DNA of 64,000 bases from Flavobacteriia bacterium (GTDB lineage Bacteria; Bacteroidota; Bacteroidia; Flavobacteriales; Flavobacteriaceae). Made by a program: the position numbers and the translations under genes. The notes beneath the pieces are model-generated. The model was not told the DNA's origin. It searched no databases and saw nothing but the letters and a program-made list of their open reading frames with translations. Below are positions 33,404 through 41,747 of this stretch, piece after piece (the first letter of the stretch is position 1; each line of letters begins with the position of its first letter). The stretch is from the NCBI GenBank assembly GCA_004293165.1, contig RDYL01000004.1, forward strand, positions 62,001 through 126,000, in the 5' to 3' direction.

Positions 33404-34882
33404 ATGAGCAAGAACTTAACAACAAGAGCGGAAGATTACTCTAAATGGTATAATGAATTAGTCGTAAAGGCTGATTTAGCTGAGAATTCAGGTGTTAGAG
33501 GTTGTATGGTAATTAAGCCATATGGGTATGCAATTTGGGAAAAAATGCAAGCCGAATTAGATAGAATGTTTAAAGAAACTGGGCATAGTAATGCATATTT
33601 CCCCTTGTTTGTTCCGAAAAGCATGTTCGAGGCAGAAGAAAAAAATGCAGAGGGTTTTGCAAAAGAGTGTGCTATTGTGACGCATTATCGTTTAAAAAAT
33701 GATGAATCTCGCCCTGGAAAATTAATGGTAGATCCAAATGCTAAACTAGAGGAGGAACTAATTGTTCGCCCTACAAGTGAGGCAATCATTTGGTCAACAT
33801 ACAAAGGTTGGGTGCAATCGTATAGAGATTTACCTTTATTGATTAATCAATGGGCAAATGTGGTTCGTTGGGAAATGAGAACAAGATTGTTTTTAAGAAC
33901 AGCTGAATTTTTATGGCAGGAAGGGCATACAGCTCATGCTACACGTCAGGAAGCGATTGAAGAATCAGAAAAAATGATGCATGTATATGCTGATTTTGCA
34001 CAAAATTTCATGGCAATTCCAGTAATTAAAGGATTAAAGACAGAAACAGAGCGTTTTGCAGGAGCTGACGAAACCTATTGTATTGAAGCTTTAATGCAAG
34101 ATGGAAAGGCATTGCAAGCGGGAACTTCGCACTTTTTAGGTCAAAATTTTGCCAAAGCTTTTGATGTTAAATTTGCGAATAAAGAAGGAAAACAAGAGTA
34201 TGTTTGGGGAACTTCTTGGGGAGTTTCAACCCGATTAATGGGTGCTTTAGTAATGACACATTCTGATGATAAAGGTTTGGTGTTACCTCCAAATTTAGCG
34301 CCAATTCAAGTAGTTATTGTTCCAATTTATAAAACAGAGGAGCAATTTGATGCAATTTCTGAGCAAGTAAATGCTTTAACGGCTGAATTAAGAAAGTTAG
34401 GTATTTCTGTAAAATATGATAATAGAGATACTCAAAAACCTGGATTTAAATTTGCAGAATGGGAATTAAAAGGTGTTCCAGTTAGAATTGCCCTTGGGCC
34501 AAACGATTTAGAAAACGGTACCTACGAAATTGCGAGAAGAGATAATTTGTCAAAAGAAGTGGTTTCTAAAGAAGGACTAGCTTCGTATATTCAAAATTTG
34601 TTAGAAACTATTCAAAGTGATATGTTTGCTAAAGCATTGGAATACAGAGATACTCATATAACAGAAGTGAGTTCTTTCGAAGAATTTAAAGAGTTGTTGG
34701 AAACTAAGGGAGGTTTTTTAGCAGCGCATTGGGATGGTACAGCTGAAACAGAAGAAAAGATAAAAGAGCTAACAAAAGCAACTATTAGATGCATTGCTTT
34801 AGATAGGGTAGAAGAGGCTGGAAGTTGTATGTTTACGGGTGCTCCATCTAAAGGAAGGGTTCTTTTTGCTAAAGCTTACTAA
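33404..34882 (+). CDS. proS: Prolyl-tRNA synthetase (eukaryote/archaea-type)
   Basis: ProRS charges tRNA-Pro in the cytosol. The 492-residue size and the absence of the bacterial INS editing domain show the short archaeal/eukaryotic-type enzyme, as is common in Bacteroidota. Class II motif 2 is [24 protein letters not shown] and motif 3 [23 protein letters not shown]. The anticodon-binding domain ([10 protein letters not shown] ... [24 protein letters not shown]) follows, and the C-terminal domain ends in KAY. It diverges from the lipoprotein gene and precedes the tRNA-Glu pair by 85 bp. Confidence 0.96.
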   Translation: MSKNLTTRAEDYSKWYNELVVKADLAENSGVRGCMVIKPYGYAIWEKMQAELDRMFKETGHSNAYFPLFVPKSMFEAEEKNAEGFAKECAIVTHYRLKNDESRPGKLMVDPNAKLEEELIVRPTSEAIIWSTYKGWVQSYRDLPLLINQWANVVRWEMRTRLFLRTAEFLWQEGHTAHATRQEAIEESEKMMHVYADFAQNFMAIPVIKGLKTETERFAGADETYCIEALMQDGKALQAGTSHFLGQNFAKAFDVKFANKEGKQEYVWGTSWGVSTRLMGALVMTHSDDKGLVLPPNLAPIQVVIVPIYKTEEQFDAISEQVNALTAELRKLGISVKYDNRDTQKPGFKFAEWELKGVPVRIALGPNDLENGTYEIARRDNLSKEVVSKEGLASYIQNLLETIQSDMFAKALEYRDTHITEVSSFEEFKELLETKGGFLAAHWDGTAETEEKIKELTKATIRCIALDRVEEAGSCMFTGAPSKGRVLFAKAY

Positions 34883-34910
34883 AAAAAAATAAAAATTTTT
34901 ATTGAAGGTC

Positions 34911-34940
34911 TTGCAGAAATCAAAATTAGTTGTATTTTTG
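34911..34940 (+). promoter_or_regulatory. Promoter of the tRNA-Glu pair
   Basis: TTG (34911-34913) and TATTTTTG (34933-34940) are 19 bp apart. The first tRNA starts 26 bp after the -7 box. Confidence 0.75.
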
Positions 34941-34966
34941 CACTCGCATTACAAAATTAATGTAAT

Positions 34967-35038
34967 GGCCCGTTCGTCTATCGGTTAGGACGCCAGGTTT
35001 TCATCCTGGTAAGAGGGGTTCGATTCCCCTACGGGCTA
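34967..35038 (+). tRNA. trnE: tRNA-Glu(TTC), copy 1
   Basis: A 72-nt cloverleaf with acceptor GGCCCGT paired to ACGGGCT (the first pair is G-U), anticodon stem CCAGG/CCTGG with anticodon TTC in loop TTTTCAT, and T arm with GGTTCGATTCC. The discriminator base is A; CCA is not encoded and must be added by the CCA enzyme at 54479-55894. An identical copy follows. Confidence 0.97.
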
Positions 35039-35067
35039 CATATTGAGAATACAAAAAATTGGTTAAT

Positions 35068-35139
35068 GGCCCGTTCGTCTATCGGTTAGGACGCCAGGTT
35101 TTCATCCTGGTAAGAGGGGTTCGATTCCCCTACGGGCTA
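35068..35139 (+). tRNA. trnE: tRNA-Glu(TTC), copy 2
   Basis: Identical to copy 1 over all 72 nt, 29 bp downstream of its end, including the preceding TTAATG/GTAATG-like context. Probably co-transcribed with copy 1 and processed from one precursor. Confidence 0.97.
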
Positions 35140-35165
35140 CAAAATTAGTTGTAAATAAGTTTTGT

Positions 35166-35250
35166 AAAATAATAATTGGTGTCTCGGTTATTATTTTATT
35201 AGTTAAAACCAAAGTGTTCGCCTAGGTGAATGTGGGAGGTTTTTCTTTTT
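35166..35250 (+). other. Structured RNA region: two hairpins between tRNA-Glu and rpsT
   Basis: First a perfect 10-bp inverted repeat AAAATAATAA (35166-35175) / TTATTATTTT (35188-35197). Then an outer stem AAAACC (35205-35210) / GGTTTT (35238-35243) enclosing TTCGC/GGTGAA (35217-35221 with 35226-35230, one G-U) and followed by a T-rich tail. It may be the tRNA terminator, or a leader involved in S20 control. Which one cannot be told from sequence. Confidence 0.5.
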
Positions 35251-35295
35251 TAACTAGTAGTTTATAACAATTATTACAATTAAAAAAAGAACAAA

Positions 35296-35547
35296 ATGGC
35301 AAATCATAAATCTGCTTTAAAAAGAATTAGAAGTAACGAGAAAAGAAGAGTATTAAATAGATACCAACACAAAACTACTCGTAACGCAATCAAAGCTATT
35401 CGTTTAGCTACTGATAAAGCTGAGGCTTCTGCAAAATTATCAACTGTAATTTCTATGATTGATAAATTAGCTAAGAAAAATATCATTCATGATAATAAAG
35501 CTTCTAACTTAAAATCAAAATTAACTAAACACGTAGCTTCTTTATAG
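35296..35547 (+). CDS. rpsT: 30S ribosomal protein S20
   Basis: The 83-residue very basic protein begins MANHKSALKRIRSNEKRR, characteristic of bS20, which binds 16S rRNA as three helices early in 30S assembly. Both the helical spacing and the typical C-terminus (NKASNLKSKLTKHV) are present. A terminator follows at 35571. Its leader contains the structured region at 35166-35250. Confidence 0.97.
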   Translation: MANHKSALKRIRSNEKRRVLNRYQHKTTRNAIKAIRLATDKAEASAKLSTVISMIDKLAKKNIIHDNKASNLKSKLTKHVASL

Positions 35548-35570
35548 TCTACTGTTAGTAAAATATACTA

Positions 35571-35597
35571 AAGCTCTCATTTTGAGAGCTTTTTTTA
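35571..35597 (+). terminator. Terminator of rpsT
   Basis: Perfect 9-bp arms AAGCTCTCA (35571-35579) and TGAGAGCTT (35583-35591), three-base loop, then T-run. Confidence 0.9.
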
Positions 35598-35663
35598 TAT
35601 ATTACTATTATGTTATTTCTACTAAAGTATTGATTACTATAGTGTTTTTATCAAAATAAACAT

Positions 35664-35671
35664 TACCTTTG
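35664..35671 (+). promoter_or_regulatory. -7 element TACCTTTG for typA
   Basis: TACCTTTG lies 20 bp before the typA ATG; no clear -33 TTTG is seen at normal spacing. Confidence 0.55.
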
Positions 35672-35691
35672 CACCTTCAAAAAATTAATAA

Positions 35692-37488
35692 ATGACTTCT
35701 ATTAGAAACATCGCAATTATTGCACACGTTGACCACGGTAAAACTACTTTGGTTGATAAAATTATGTACCACTGTCAGTTGTTTCGTGAAAACGAAAATA
35801 CTGGAGATTTGATCTTAGATAATAATGACTTAGAGCGTGAAAGAGGTATTACTATTACTTCTAAGAACGTTTCTGTAACTTATAAAGGAACAAAAATCAA
35901 CATTATCGATACTCCTGGTCACGCCGATTTTGGTGGTGAAGTAGAGCGTGTACTTAATATGGCTGATGGTGTTTGTCTTTTAGTTGATGCTTTTGAAGGG
36001 CCAATGCCTCAAACGCGTTTCGTATTACAAAAAGCAATTGACTTAGGATTAAAACCATGTGTGGTTATTAATAAAGTAGATAAAGAAAACTGTACTCCAG
36101 AAGAAGTACATGAAAAAGTTTTCGACTTAATGTTTGAATTAGGTGCTACAGAAGAACAATTAGATTTTCCAACAGTTTACGGTTCGGCTAAAAACAACTG
36201 GATGTCTGATGACTTCAGAAACCAAACAGATAATATTGAGCCTTTATTAGATATGGTTTTGGCAAACGTGCCAGCTCCTAAAGTATCTGAAGGAACTCCT
36301 CAAATGTTAATTACTTCTTTAGACTTCTCTTCTTTTACAGGTCGTATCGCGATTGGTCGTTTAGAAAGAGGTGTTTTAAAAGAAGGAATGCCTATTTCTT
36401 TGGTTAAAAGAGATGGTAAAGTAATCAAATCAAGAATTAAAGAATTACATACTTTTGAAGGTCTTGGTCGTAAAAAAGTAGACGAAGTAATTGCTGGAGA
36501 TATTTGTGCAATTATTGGAATTGAAGGATTTGAAATTGGAGATACTATCGCTGATTTTGAAAACCCAGAAGCGCTACAAACTATTGCTATTGATGAGCCT
36601 ACAATGAGTATGTTGTTCACAATTAACGATTCACCTTTCTTTGGTAAAGAAGGTAAATTTGTTACTTCTCGTCATATTAGAGATCGTCTAACAAAAGAAT
36701 TAGAGAAAAACTTAGCGATGAAGTTAGGTGAAACTGATTCTGCTGATAAATTCATGGTTTTTGGTCGTGGAGTTCTTCACTTATCGGTTCTTATTGAAAC
36801 TATGAGAAGAGAAGGGTATGAGTTGCAAATTGGTCAGCCACAGGTAATCATCAAAGAAATTGATGGTCAAAAATGTGAGCCAATTGAAGAATTAACAATC
36901 GATTTACCAGAAAATCTTTCAGGTAGAGCAGTTGAATTCGTAACCATCCGTAAAGGAGAAATGTTATCAATGGAAGCTAAAGGTGATCGTATGATTATCA
37001 AATTCAATATTCCATCTCGTGGAATTATCGGATTAAGAAATCAATTGTTAACTGCTACGGCTGGAGAAGCAATCATGTCGCACCGTTACATTGGATATGA
37101 ACCATTCAAAGGAGCAATTCCTGGACGTAACAATGGTTCGTTAATTTCTATGGAAAATGGAAAAGCAATTCCTTATTCTATCGATAAATTACAAGATCGT
37201 GGTAAATTCTTCGTGGAACCAAATGCTGAAATTTACGAAGGTCAAGTTATTGGAGAAAATTCTCGTGGTGATGATATGTGTATCAACGTAACTAAGGCTA
37301 AAAAACAGTCAAACGTTCGTTCTTCTGGAAATGATGAAAAGGCTAGAATTATTCCACCGATTATTTTCTCATTAGAAGAAGCGTTAGAATACATTCAAAA
37401 AGATGAGTATGTTGAGGTTACTCCAAAATCTATTCGTTTAAGAAAAATTTATTTGACAGAAAACGATAGAAAACGTTTTAAAATGTAA
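35692..37488 (+). CDS. typA: Translational GTPase TypA/BipA
   Basis: The 598-residue ribosome-associated GTPase has G1 AHVDHGKTTLVDKI, DTPGHADFGGEVERVL (G3) and VINKVDKE (G4), then domain II and the EF-G-like domains III and V, and the TypA-specific C-terminal domain (NAEIYEGQVIGENSRGDDMCINVTKAKKQSNVRSS). BipA/TypA aids ribosome assembly at low temperature and stress adaptation. It has its own promoter; a terminator follows the gene by 7 bp. Confidence 0.97.
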   Translation: MTSIRNIAIIAHVDHGKTTLVDKIMYHCQLFRENENTGDLILDNNDLERERGITITSKNVSVTYKGTKINIIDTPGHADFGGEVERVLNMADGVCLLVDAFEGPMPQTRFVLQKAIDLGLKPCVVINKVDKENCTPEEVHEKVFDLMFELGATEEQLDFPTVYGSAKNNWMSDDFRNQTDNIEPLLDMVLANVPAPKVSEGTPQMLITSLDFSSFTGRIAIGRLERGVLKEGMPISLVKRDGKVIKSRIKELHTFEGLGRKKVDEVIAGDICAIIGIEGFEIGDTIADFENPEALQTIAIDEPTMSMLFTINDSPFFGKEGKFVTSRHIRDRLTKELEKNLAMKLGETDSADKFMVFGRGVLHLSVLIETMRREGYELQIGQPQVIIKEIDGQKCEPIEELTIDLPENLSGRAVEFVTIRKGEMLSMEAKGDRMIIKFNIPSRGIIGLRNQLLTATAGEAIMSHRYIGYEPFKGAIPGRNNGSLISMENGKAIPYSIDKLQDRGKFFVEPNAEIYEGQVIGENSRGDDMCINVTKAKKQSNVRSSGNDEKARIIPPIIFSLEEALEYIQKDEYVEVTPKSIRLRKIYLTENDRKRFKM

Positions 37489-37495
37489 TTAATAT

Positions 37496-37522
37496 AAATC
37501 CCGATGAAAATCGGGATTTTTT
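37496..37522 (+). terminator. Terminator of typA
   Basis: Perfect 10-bp arms AAATCCCGAT (37496-37505) and ATCGGGATTT (37510-37519) with loop GAAA and T-run. Confidence 0.92.
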
Positions 37523-37535
37523 AGCATAAAGAAGC

Positions 37536-37967
37536 ATGGAAATTAAATTGAAATACGGAATTGACAATTTGCTTTTCGGAATGAAAGAGCAAGATGTTAC
37601 TAAAATTTTGGGTAAGCCCGATACACAATATAAAGACGAAGAAGAGAATGTTGTTTTTATGTACAACGCTAGAAAACTTCGTTTAATTTTTTACAAAGAA
37701 GAAGCTTTTAAGTTAGGGTATTTGACAACTACTAATCCAATAGTTAAGTTGTTTAATACTAGCTTAATTGGTAAAAATTGGAGTGACGTATTTCCTGTAT
37801 TGGAAAAACACAAAGTAAAATCATTTGAAACAGATACAGTAGAAGGAATGATGAGTTATTTTAACGAAGAAAATTGGTTGTTTGTCCACGTTGATTACAA
37901 CGAAATCGTTAAGATTGAAGTAGGAGCTGTTTTTAGTGATAAAGACGAATTTGATTGGAAATTTTAA
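37536..37967 (+). CDS. Hypothetical protein with BamE/SmpA-like start
   Basis: The 143-residue soluble protein has no signal peptide. Its start (GIDNLLFGMKEQDVTKILGKPDTQYKDEEENVVFMYNARKLRLIFYKEE) resembles the helix-strand pattern LxxGMxxxxVxxxLGxPD of BamE-like or similar small alpha-beta domains, here in the cytoplasm. The C-terminal half is acidic with a repeat of the strand pattern. I do not recognise the function. It lies 13 bp after the typA terminator and before a bidirectional terminator, so it has to be expressed by its own promoter or read-through from typA. Confidence 0.6.
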   Translation: MEIKLKYGIDNLLFGMKEQDVTKILGKPDTQYKDEEENVVFMYNARKLRLIFYKEEAFKLGYLTTTNPIVKLFNTSLIGKNWSDVFPVLEKHKVKSFETDTVEGMMSYFNEENWLFVHVDYNEIVKIEVGAVFSDKDEFDWKF

Positions 37968-37982
37968 ATTTCGAAATATTAA

Positions 37983-38013
37983 AAAAGCCGCTAATAAAAT
38001 TTTAGCGGCTTTT
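37983..38013. terminator. Bidirectional terminator
   Basis: Perfect 12-bp arms AAAAGCCGCTAA (37983-37994) and TTAGCGGCTTTT (38002-38013), between convergent genes. Confidence 0.92.
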
Positions 38014-38018
38014 CTTTT

Positions 38019-39029
38019 TTATTGATTTATTTTGATTAATTCTATTTCAAAAATTAAATCAGCATTCGGTGGAATAACACCACCTGCTCCTCTTTCACCA
38101 TAAGCAAGATTAGATGGAATATAGAATTTATATTTAGATCCTTCATTCATAAGTTGAACACCTTCTGTCCAGCCTTTGATAACTTGATTTAAACCAAAAT
38201 CTATAGTTTCTCCTCTTTGTACGCTACTGTCAAATACTTTGCCATCTAAAAACATACCAGTATAGTGTACTTTTACGTTACTTGTTGCTACTGGTTTGTT
38301 TCCTGTTCCTTCTTGTAGAACAATATATTTTAAGCCGCTTGGAGTAGATGCTGCATTTGCAAATTCTTTTAACGCTTTTTCTTTAGCTTCCTTTTGCTTT
38401 TCAGCGGCCAATTTATCAGCAGCTTCTTTATTTATGAAATAGTCTGCAAATACTTTTTCAGCATTAAATTTTTTTGCTTCTTTTCCAACTCTAATTATTT
38501 TAACAGAAATTATCACATCATCTTGTGCAATTTTATCTACCACTTCTTGTCCTGAAACGACATGACCAAAAACCGTATGTATTCCATCTAAATGTGGAGT
38601 TGCTTTATGGGTGATAAAAAATTGACTTCCATTGGTAGCTGGTCCAGCATTAGCCATAGAAAGAATACCCTTGTCTGAGTGTTTTAAGTCAGTAACAATT
38701 TCATCGTCAAATTTATATCCAGGTCCGCCAGTTCCTTTTCCATCAGGACAACCTCCTTGAATCATGAAATTTGCTATAACTCTATGGAATTTCAATCCAT
38801 TGTAATATGGTTTTCCTTTAAATTTAGCATCTGCTTTTGGATTGTTTCCTTCCGCAAGTGAAATAAAATTGGCTACTGTAATAGGTGTTTTTTTGTATTC
38901 TAATTCAACTACAATTTTTCCTTTTGCTGTGTTGAATTCAGCAAAAATACCATCTTCTGTTTTGTTTTGAGCAGTTGCAAATGTTAACCAACTTAATGTG
39001 ATTACTACAATTTTTAATAAGTGTTTCAT
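38019..39029 (-). CDS. Dual-family immunophilin: cyclophilin-FKBP fusion, secreted
   Basis: After a signal peptide (about 20 residues, ending TFATAQ) the 336-residue protein carries a complete cyclophilin domain (about 28-185, with FHRVIANFMIQGG and [10 protein letters not shown] active-site motifs), an Ala/Lys/Glu helical linker, and a complete FKBP domain (about 225-335, VHYTGMFLDGKVFDSS ... VIPPNADLIFEIEL). Such cyclophilin-FKBP fusions are known mainly from Flavobacteria and related groups. It follows the paralogue at 39048 by 18 bp in the same operon as gldI. It probably assists folding of secreted or outer-membrane proteins. Confidence 0.94.
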   Translation of the reverse strand: MKHLLKIVVITLSWLTFATAQNKTEDGIFAEFNTAKGKIVVELEYKKTPITVANFISLAEGNNPKADAKFKGKPYYNGLKFHRVIANFMIQGGCPDGKGTGGPGYKFDDEIVTDLKHSDKGILSMANAGPATNGSQFFITHKATPHLDGIHTVFGHVVSGQEVVDKIAQDDVIISVKIIRVGKEAKKFNAEKVFADYFINKEAADKLAAEKQKEAKEKALKEFANAASTPSGLKYIVLQEGTGNKPVATSNVKVHYTGMFLDGKVFDSSVQRGETIDFGLNQVIKGWTEGVQLMNEGSKYKFYIPSNLAYGERGAGGVIPPNADLIFEIELIKINQ

Positions 39030-39047
39030 TTTGTAATTATTAGTTTG

Positions 39048-40127
39048 TTATTTGTTTTCTAAAAGTTCTACCTCAAAAATAATATTAGCATTAGGTGGAA
39101 TTGCATCTCCGGCTCCTTGTTCGCCATAACCTAAATTGGAAGGAATGTATAACATTAACTTATCTCCATAATTCATTAAAGTAATTCCTTCATTAAATCC
39201 TGGGATGAAAGGCAAATTACCAATGGTTACAGGAAAACCAGCATATCCGTTTTGGTTGGCTCTGTTTTGATCAAATTTCCCATGCAATTTAGCTACATCT
39301 TCGTAACTAGTATCAAAAAGCTGACCGTTTTCTAAATAACCGGCATAATGAATTAGAACTTGTGTGCCATTAGCTGGTTTTTTTCCTGTTCCTTTTTTTA
39401 TAATTTGGTATACTAAACCTGATTTAGTTTTTGTTCCAGTTGCTTTTAAAGTGGTAATTTCTTTAATTTTATTTTCAGTTATTTGTTGAGCTTTTTCTTC
39501 AGCTTCTTTAATTTCTTTGGCAACTGAAGAATAGTAGTTTTTGAAAATTTTTACAGCATCAAATTTCTTTGCGGCATTTCCAATTCTGATAATTGTTATT
39601 TTTTCCATGACATCATCAGCTTCAATAGTGTTGATTACTTCTAATCCTTCGACAACTTCTCCAAAAACGGTATGCATATTGTCTAACCATGGTGTTTCTT
39701 TATGTGTGATAAAGAATTGACTTCCATTGGTGCTTGGTCCAGCATTTGCCATTGATAAAATACCTGCTTTTGAGTGTTTTAAATCAGGATGAAATTCATC
39801 TTTGAATTTATAACCTGGCCCACCTGTACCATCTCCCATAGGATCTCCACATTGCACCATGAAATCAGCAATAACACGGTGAAATTTTAATCCGTCATAA
39901 AATGGTTTTCCTTTGAATTCTTCACTCACAAATGGGTTTTTTCCTTCTGCTAACGTTACAAAGTTTGCAACTGTATTAGGAACTTTCTCAAATTCTAATT
40001 TAACAATCATATTGCCTTTTGCAGTTTCAATTTCAGCATATAAGCCTTCATTTAGGTTATCGTGTGATTTTGAACAAGAAGCAAAAAATGTTACTATGCT
40101 TAGAAGTAAAATGGATTTAATTTTCAT
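39048..40127 (-). CDS. Dual-family immunophilin lipoprotein: cyclophilin-FKBP fusion
   Basis: The 359-residue paralogue of the preceding protein is a lipoprotein (FFASC, Cys18). It has a cyclophilin domain (about 29-188, [15 protein letters not shown] and [13 protein letters not shown]), a charged helical linker ([13 protein letters not shown]) and an FKBP domain (about 240-359) that carries an insertion relative to the neighbour ([20 protein letters not shown]). [23 protein letters not shown] closes the fold. It lies 6 bp after the gldI stop and 18 bp before the second fusion, so one mRNA encodes three peptidyl-prolyl isomerases. Confidence 0.94.
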   Translation of the reverse strand: MKIKSILLLSIVTFFASCSKSHDNLNEGLYAEIETAKGNMIVKLEFEKVPNTVANFVTLAEGKNPFVSEEFKGKPFYDGLKFHRVIADFMVQCGDPMGDGTGGPGYKFKDEFHPDLKHSKAGILSMANAGPSTNGSQFFITHKETPWLDNMHTVFGEVVEGLEVINTIEADDVMEKITIIRIGNAAKKFDAVKIFKNYYSSVAKEIKEAEEKAQQITENKIKEITTLKATGTKTKSGLVYQIIKKGTGKKPANGTQVLIHYAGYLENGQLFDTSYEDVAKLHGKFDQNRANQNGYAGFPVTIGNLPFIPGFNEGITLMNYGDKLMLYIPSNLGYGEQGAGDAIPPNANIIFEVELLENK

Positions 40128-40133
40128 TTTAAA

Positions 40134-40688
40134 TTAATTTTTAGCTTGTGTATCTATTTTAATATCGTTTAAACTTACAGTGCAAATTAGAGGTTCATTG
40201 GTGCCGATTTTTTTGTCATCACCATGGTAACCATAAGCCATGTGAGATGGAAATAAAAACGTAACAGTTTCGCCTTTTTTCATTAACTTAATGCCATCTC
40301 GCAATCCCATCATGATGTTTTCTTTATCTACGTAATACATTTGAGGTTTTGTTTCAGTCATTGTATAAATAATTCTGCTTTTTAAATCTTTAATTTCATA
40401 ATCAAAAAAAGCAATATCACCTCTTTTTGGTGATGGAGTTACTTCTTCTATTTTGGTTTCGTATTTATACCAATATCCTTTATTTGAAGCGATGTATGAT
40501 TTAAGGGAGTCGTTTTTTATAATTTCAGCAATTAAATCTTCTTCATCTGCAATTAAAACTTTGTTGCGCTCGATCGATTCTTTTATAAAGGTTCCAGAAG
40601 TGTGAGAAATAGGTTTTCTGGCTTGTTGTTGCGAACAGCTAGCTAAGAAAATCATTGCTCCAAGAAGGAATAGGTTGTGAATTTTCAT
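40134..40688 (-). CDS. gldI: Gliding motility-associated FKBP-type lipoprotein GldI
   Basis: GldI is a lipoprotein FKBP-type isomerase needed for gliding in Flavobacterium johnsoniae. The 184-residue product has the lipobox FLASC (Cys18), a helical N-terminal part and a C-terminal FKBP domain (KRGDIAFFDYEIKDLKSRIIYTM ... IMMGLRDGIKLMKKGETVTFLFPSHMAYGYHGDD ... LICTVSLNDI). The gene order DHH phosphoesterase - gldI - isomerase matches that described for F. johnsoniae as I recall it. It begins 4 bp after the preceding stop codon. The presence of T9SS cargo genes in this window fits a gliding, T9SS-bearing host. Confidence 0.9.
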   Translation of the reverse strand: MKIHNLFLLGAMIFLASCSQQQARKPISHTSGTFIKESIERNKVLIADEEDLIAEIIKNDSLKSYIASNKGYWYKYETKIEEVTPSPKRGDIAFFDYEIKDLKSRIIYTMTETKPQMYYVDKENIMMGLRDGIKLMKKGETVTFLFPSHMAYGYHGDDKKIGTNEPLICTVSLNDIKIDTQAKN

Positions 40689-40692
40689 TTGT

Positions 40693-41703
40693 TTATTTTT
40701 TTTCTTGTGCTAAAATAGCAATAAATTGTTGTATCGTTTTGTCTAAACTTAAAAAAGATTTTCCTCCAGCAGCATTGATATGTCCGCCACCATTGAAATG
40801 ATTTCGTGCAAATTGGTTTACATCAAAATCACCTTGTGAACGGAACGATATTTTAATTATTCCTTCTTCTTTATTTTCGATGAAAATAGCAGTAAAATCA
40901 ATTCCTTTAATGCTTAATCCGTAATTTACAATTCCTTCTGTATCGCCTTTTTGATGACCAAATTCATTTAATTCATCTTGAGTTAAGGTGATGTATGTCG
41001 TTTTGTATTCAGGGAGCATTTTTAAATTTTGAAGCGCCTTTCCAAGCAACAATAAACGATTATAGCTTGAATTGTCAAAAAGTAAATTATGAATTTCACT
41101 GTTGTTGATGCCTCTATCAATTAAATCGGAAACGCATTTATGAGTAGCGCTTGTGGTTTTTGGAAAACGAAAACTGCCAGAATCGGTTACAATTCCAGTA
41201 TACAAACAAGTTGCTACTGTTTTGTTAAGTAGATTTTCAAGTCCTAATTGATAAATAAAATCATATACCATTTGGCAAGTTGAACCATAGGCAGTATCTG
41301 AAAAAGTATAGGTTGCATAACCATCTGGTGCTTGATGATGGTCAATCATTATGCTTGGAGCTGTTAGTGTTTTTAAAACATTTTCCATTTGGTCTCCCGT
41401 TCGGTGAAGTGCATTAAAATCTAATGTAAAAACTAATTCCGATTTTTCTAATATAGTTTTGCACGTATCAAAACTTCGTTCAAAGATTAAAACTTTTTCA
41501 CTTTCGGGTAACCAAGCTAAAAAATCTGGAAATTCATTTGGAGCTATAACCACAACGTTATGTTGTAATTGTTTTAAGATATGATATAATCCTAGTGTCG
41601 AACCCATAGCGTCTCCGTCAGGATTTCTATGTGGTATTATGGTAATTCTTTTTGGTGTAGCTAATATCGATTTTATAGCTTCAATTTCGTGTATTTGCAT
41701 CAT
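40693..41703 (-). CDS. nrnA: DHH/DHHA1 phosphoesterase (NrnA-like oligoribonuclease/PAP phosphatase)
   Basis: The 336-residue cytosolic enzyme has the DHH family motifs: PHRNPDGDAMGSTLGL, the Asp of FTLDFNALHRTG, and IDHHQAPDG with the metal-binding DHH triad, then the C-terminal DHHA1 domain ending GGGHINAAGG. NrnA-type enzymes degrade nanoRNAs and dephosphorylate 3'-phosphoadenosine 5'-phosphate. Two start codons (ATG at 41703 and 41700) are possible. It is the first gene of the gldI operon. The symbol is by family only. Confidence 0.88.
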   Translation of the reverse strand: MMQIHEIEAIKSILATPKRITIIPHRNPDGDAMGSTLGLYHILKQLQHNVVVIAPNEFPDFLAWLPESEKVLIFERSFDTCKTILEKSELVFTLDFNALHRTGDQMENVLKTLTAPSIMIDHHQAPDGYATYTFSDTAYGSTCQMVYDFIYQLGLENLLNKTVATCLYTGIVTDSGSFRFPKTTSATHKCVSDLIDRGINNSEIHNLLFDNSSYNRLLLLGKALQNLKMLPEYKTTYITLTQDELNEFGHQKGDTEGIVNYGLSIKGIDFTAIFIENKEEGIIKISFRSQGDFDVNQFARNHFNGGGHINAAGGKSFLSLDKTIQQFIAILAQEKK

Positions 41704-41707
41704 AGTG

Positions 41708-41738
41708 CGAATATATTATATTGTAGGCTATTCTGCAA
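41708..41738 (-). promoter_or_regulatory. Promoter of the nrnA-gldI operon, near-leaderless
   Basis: On the minus strand TTG (41736-41738) and TATATTCG (41708-41715, one mismatch to TAnnTTTG) are 20 bp apart. Its -7 box ends only 4 bp before the ATG at 41703, so the transcript would have almost no leader. Confidence 0.45.
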
Positions 41739-41747
41739 TAATTATGC

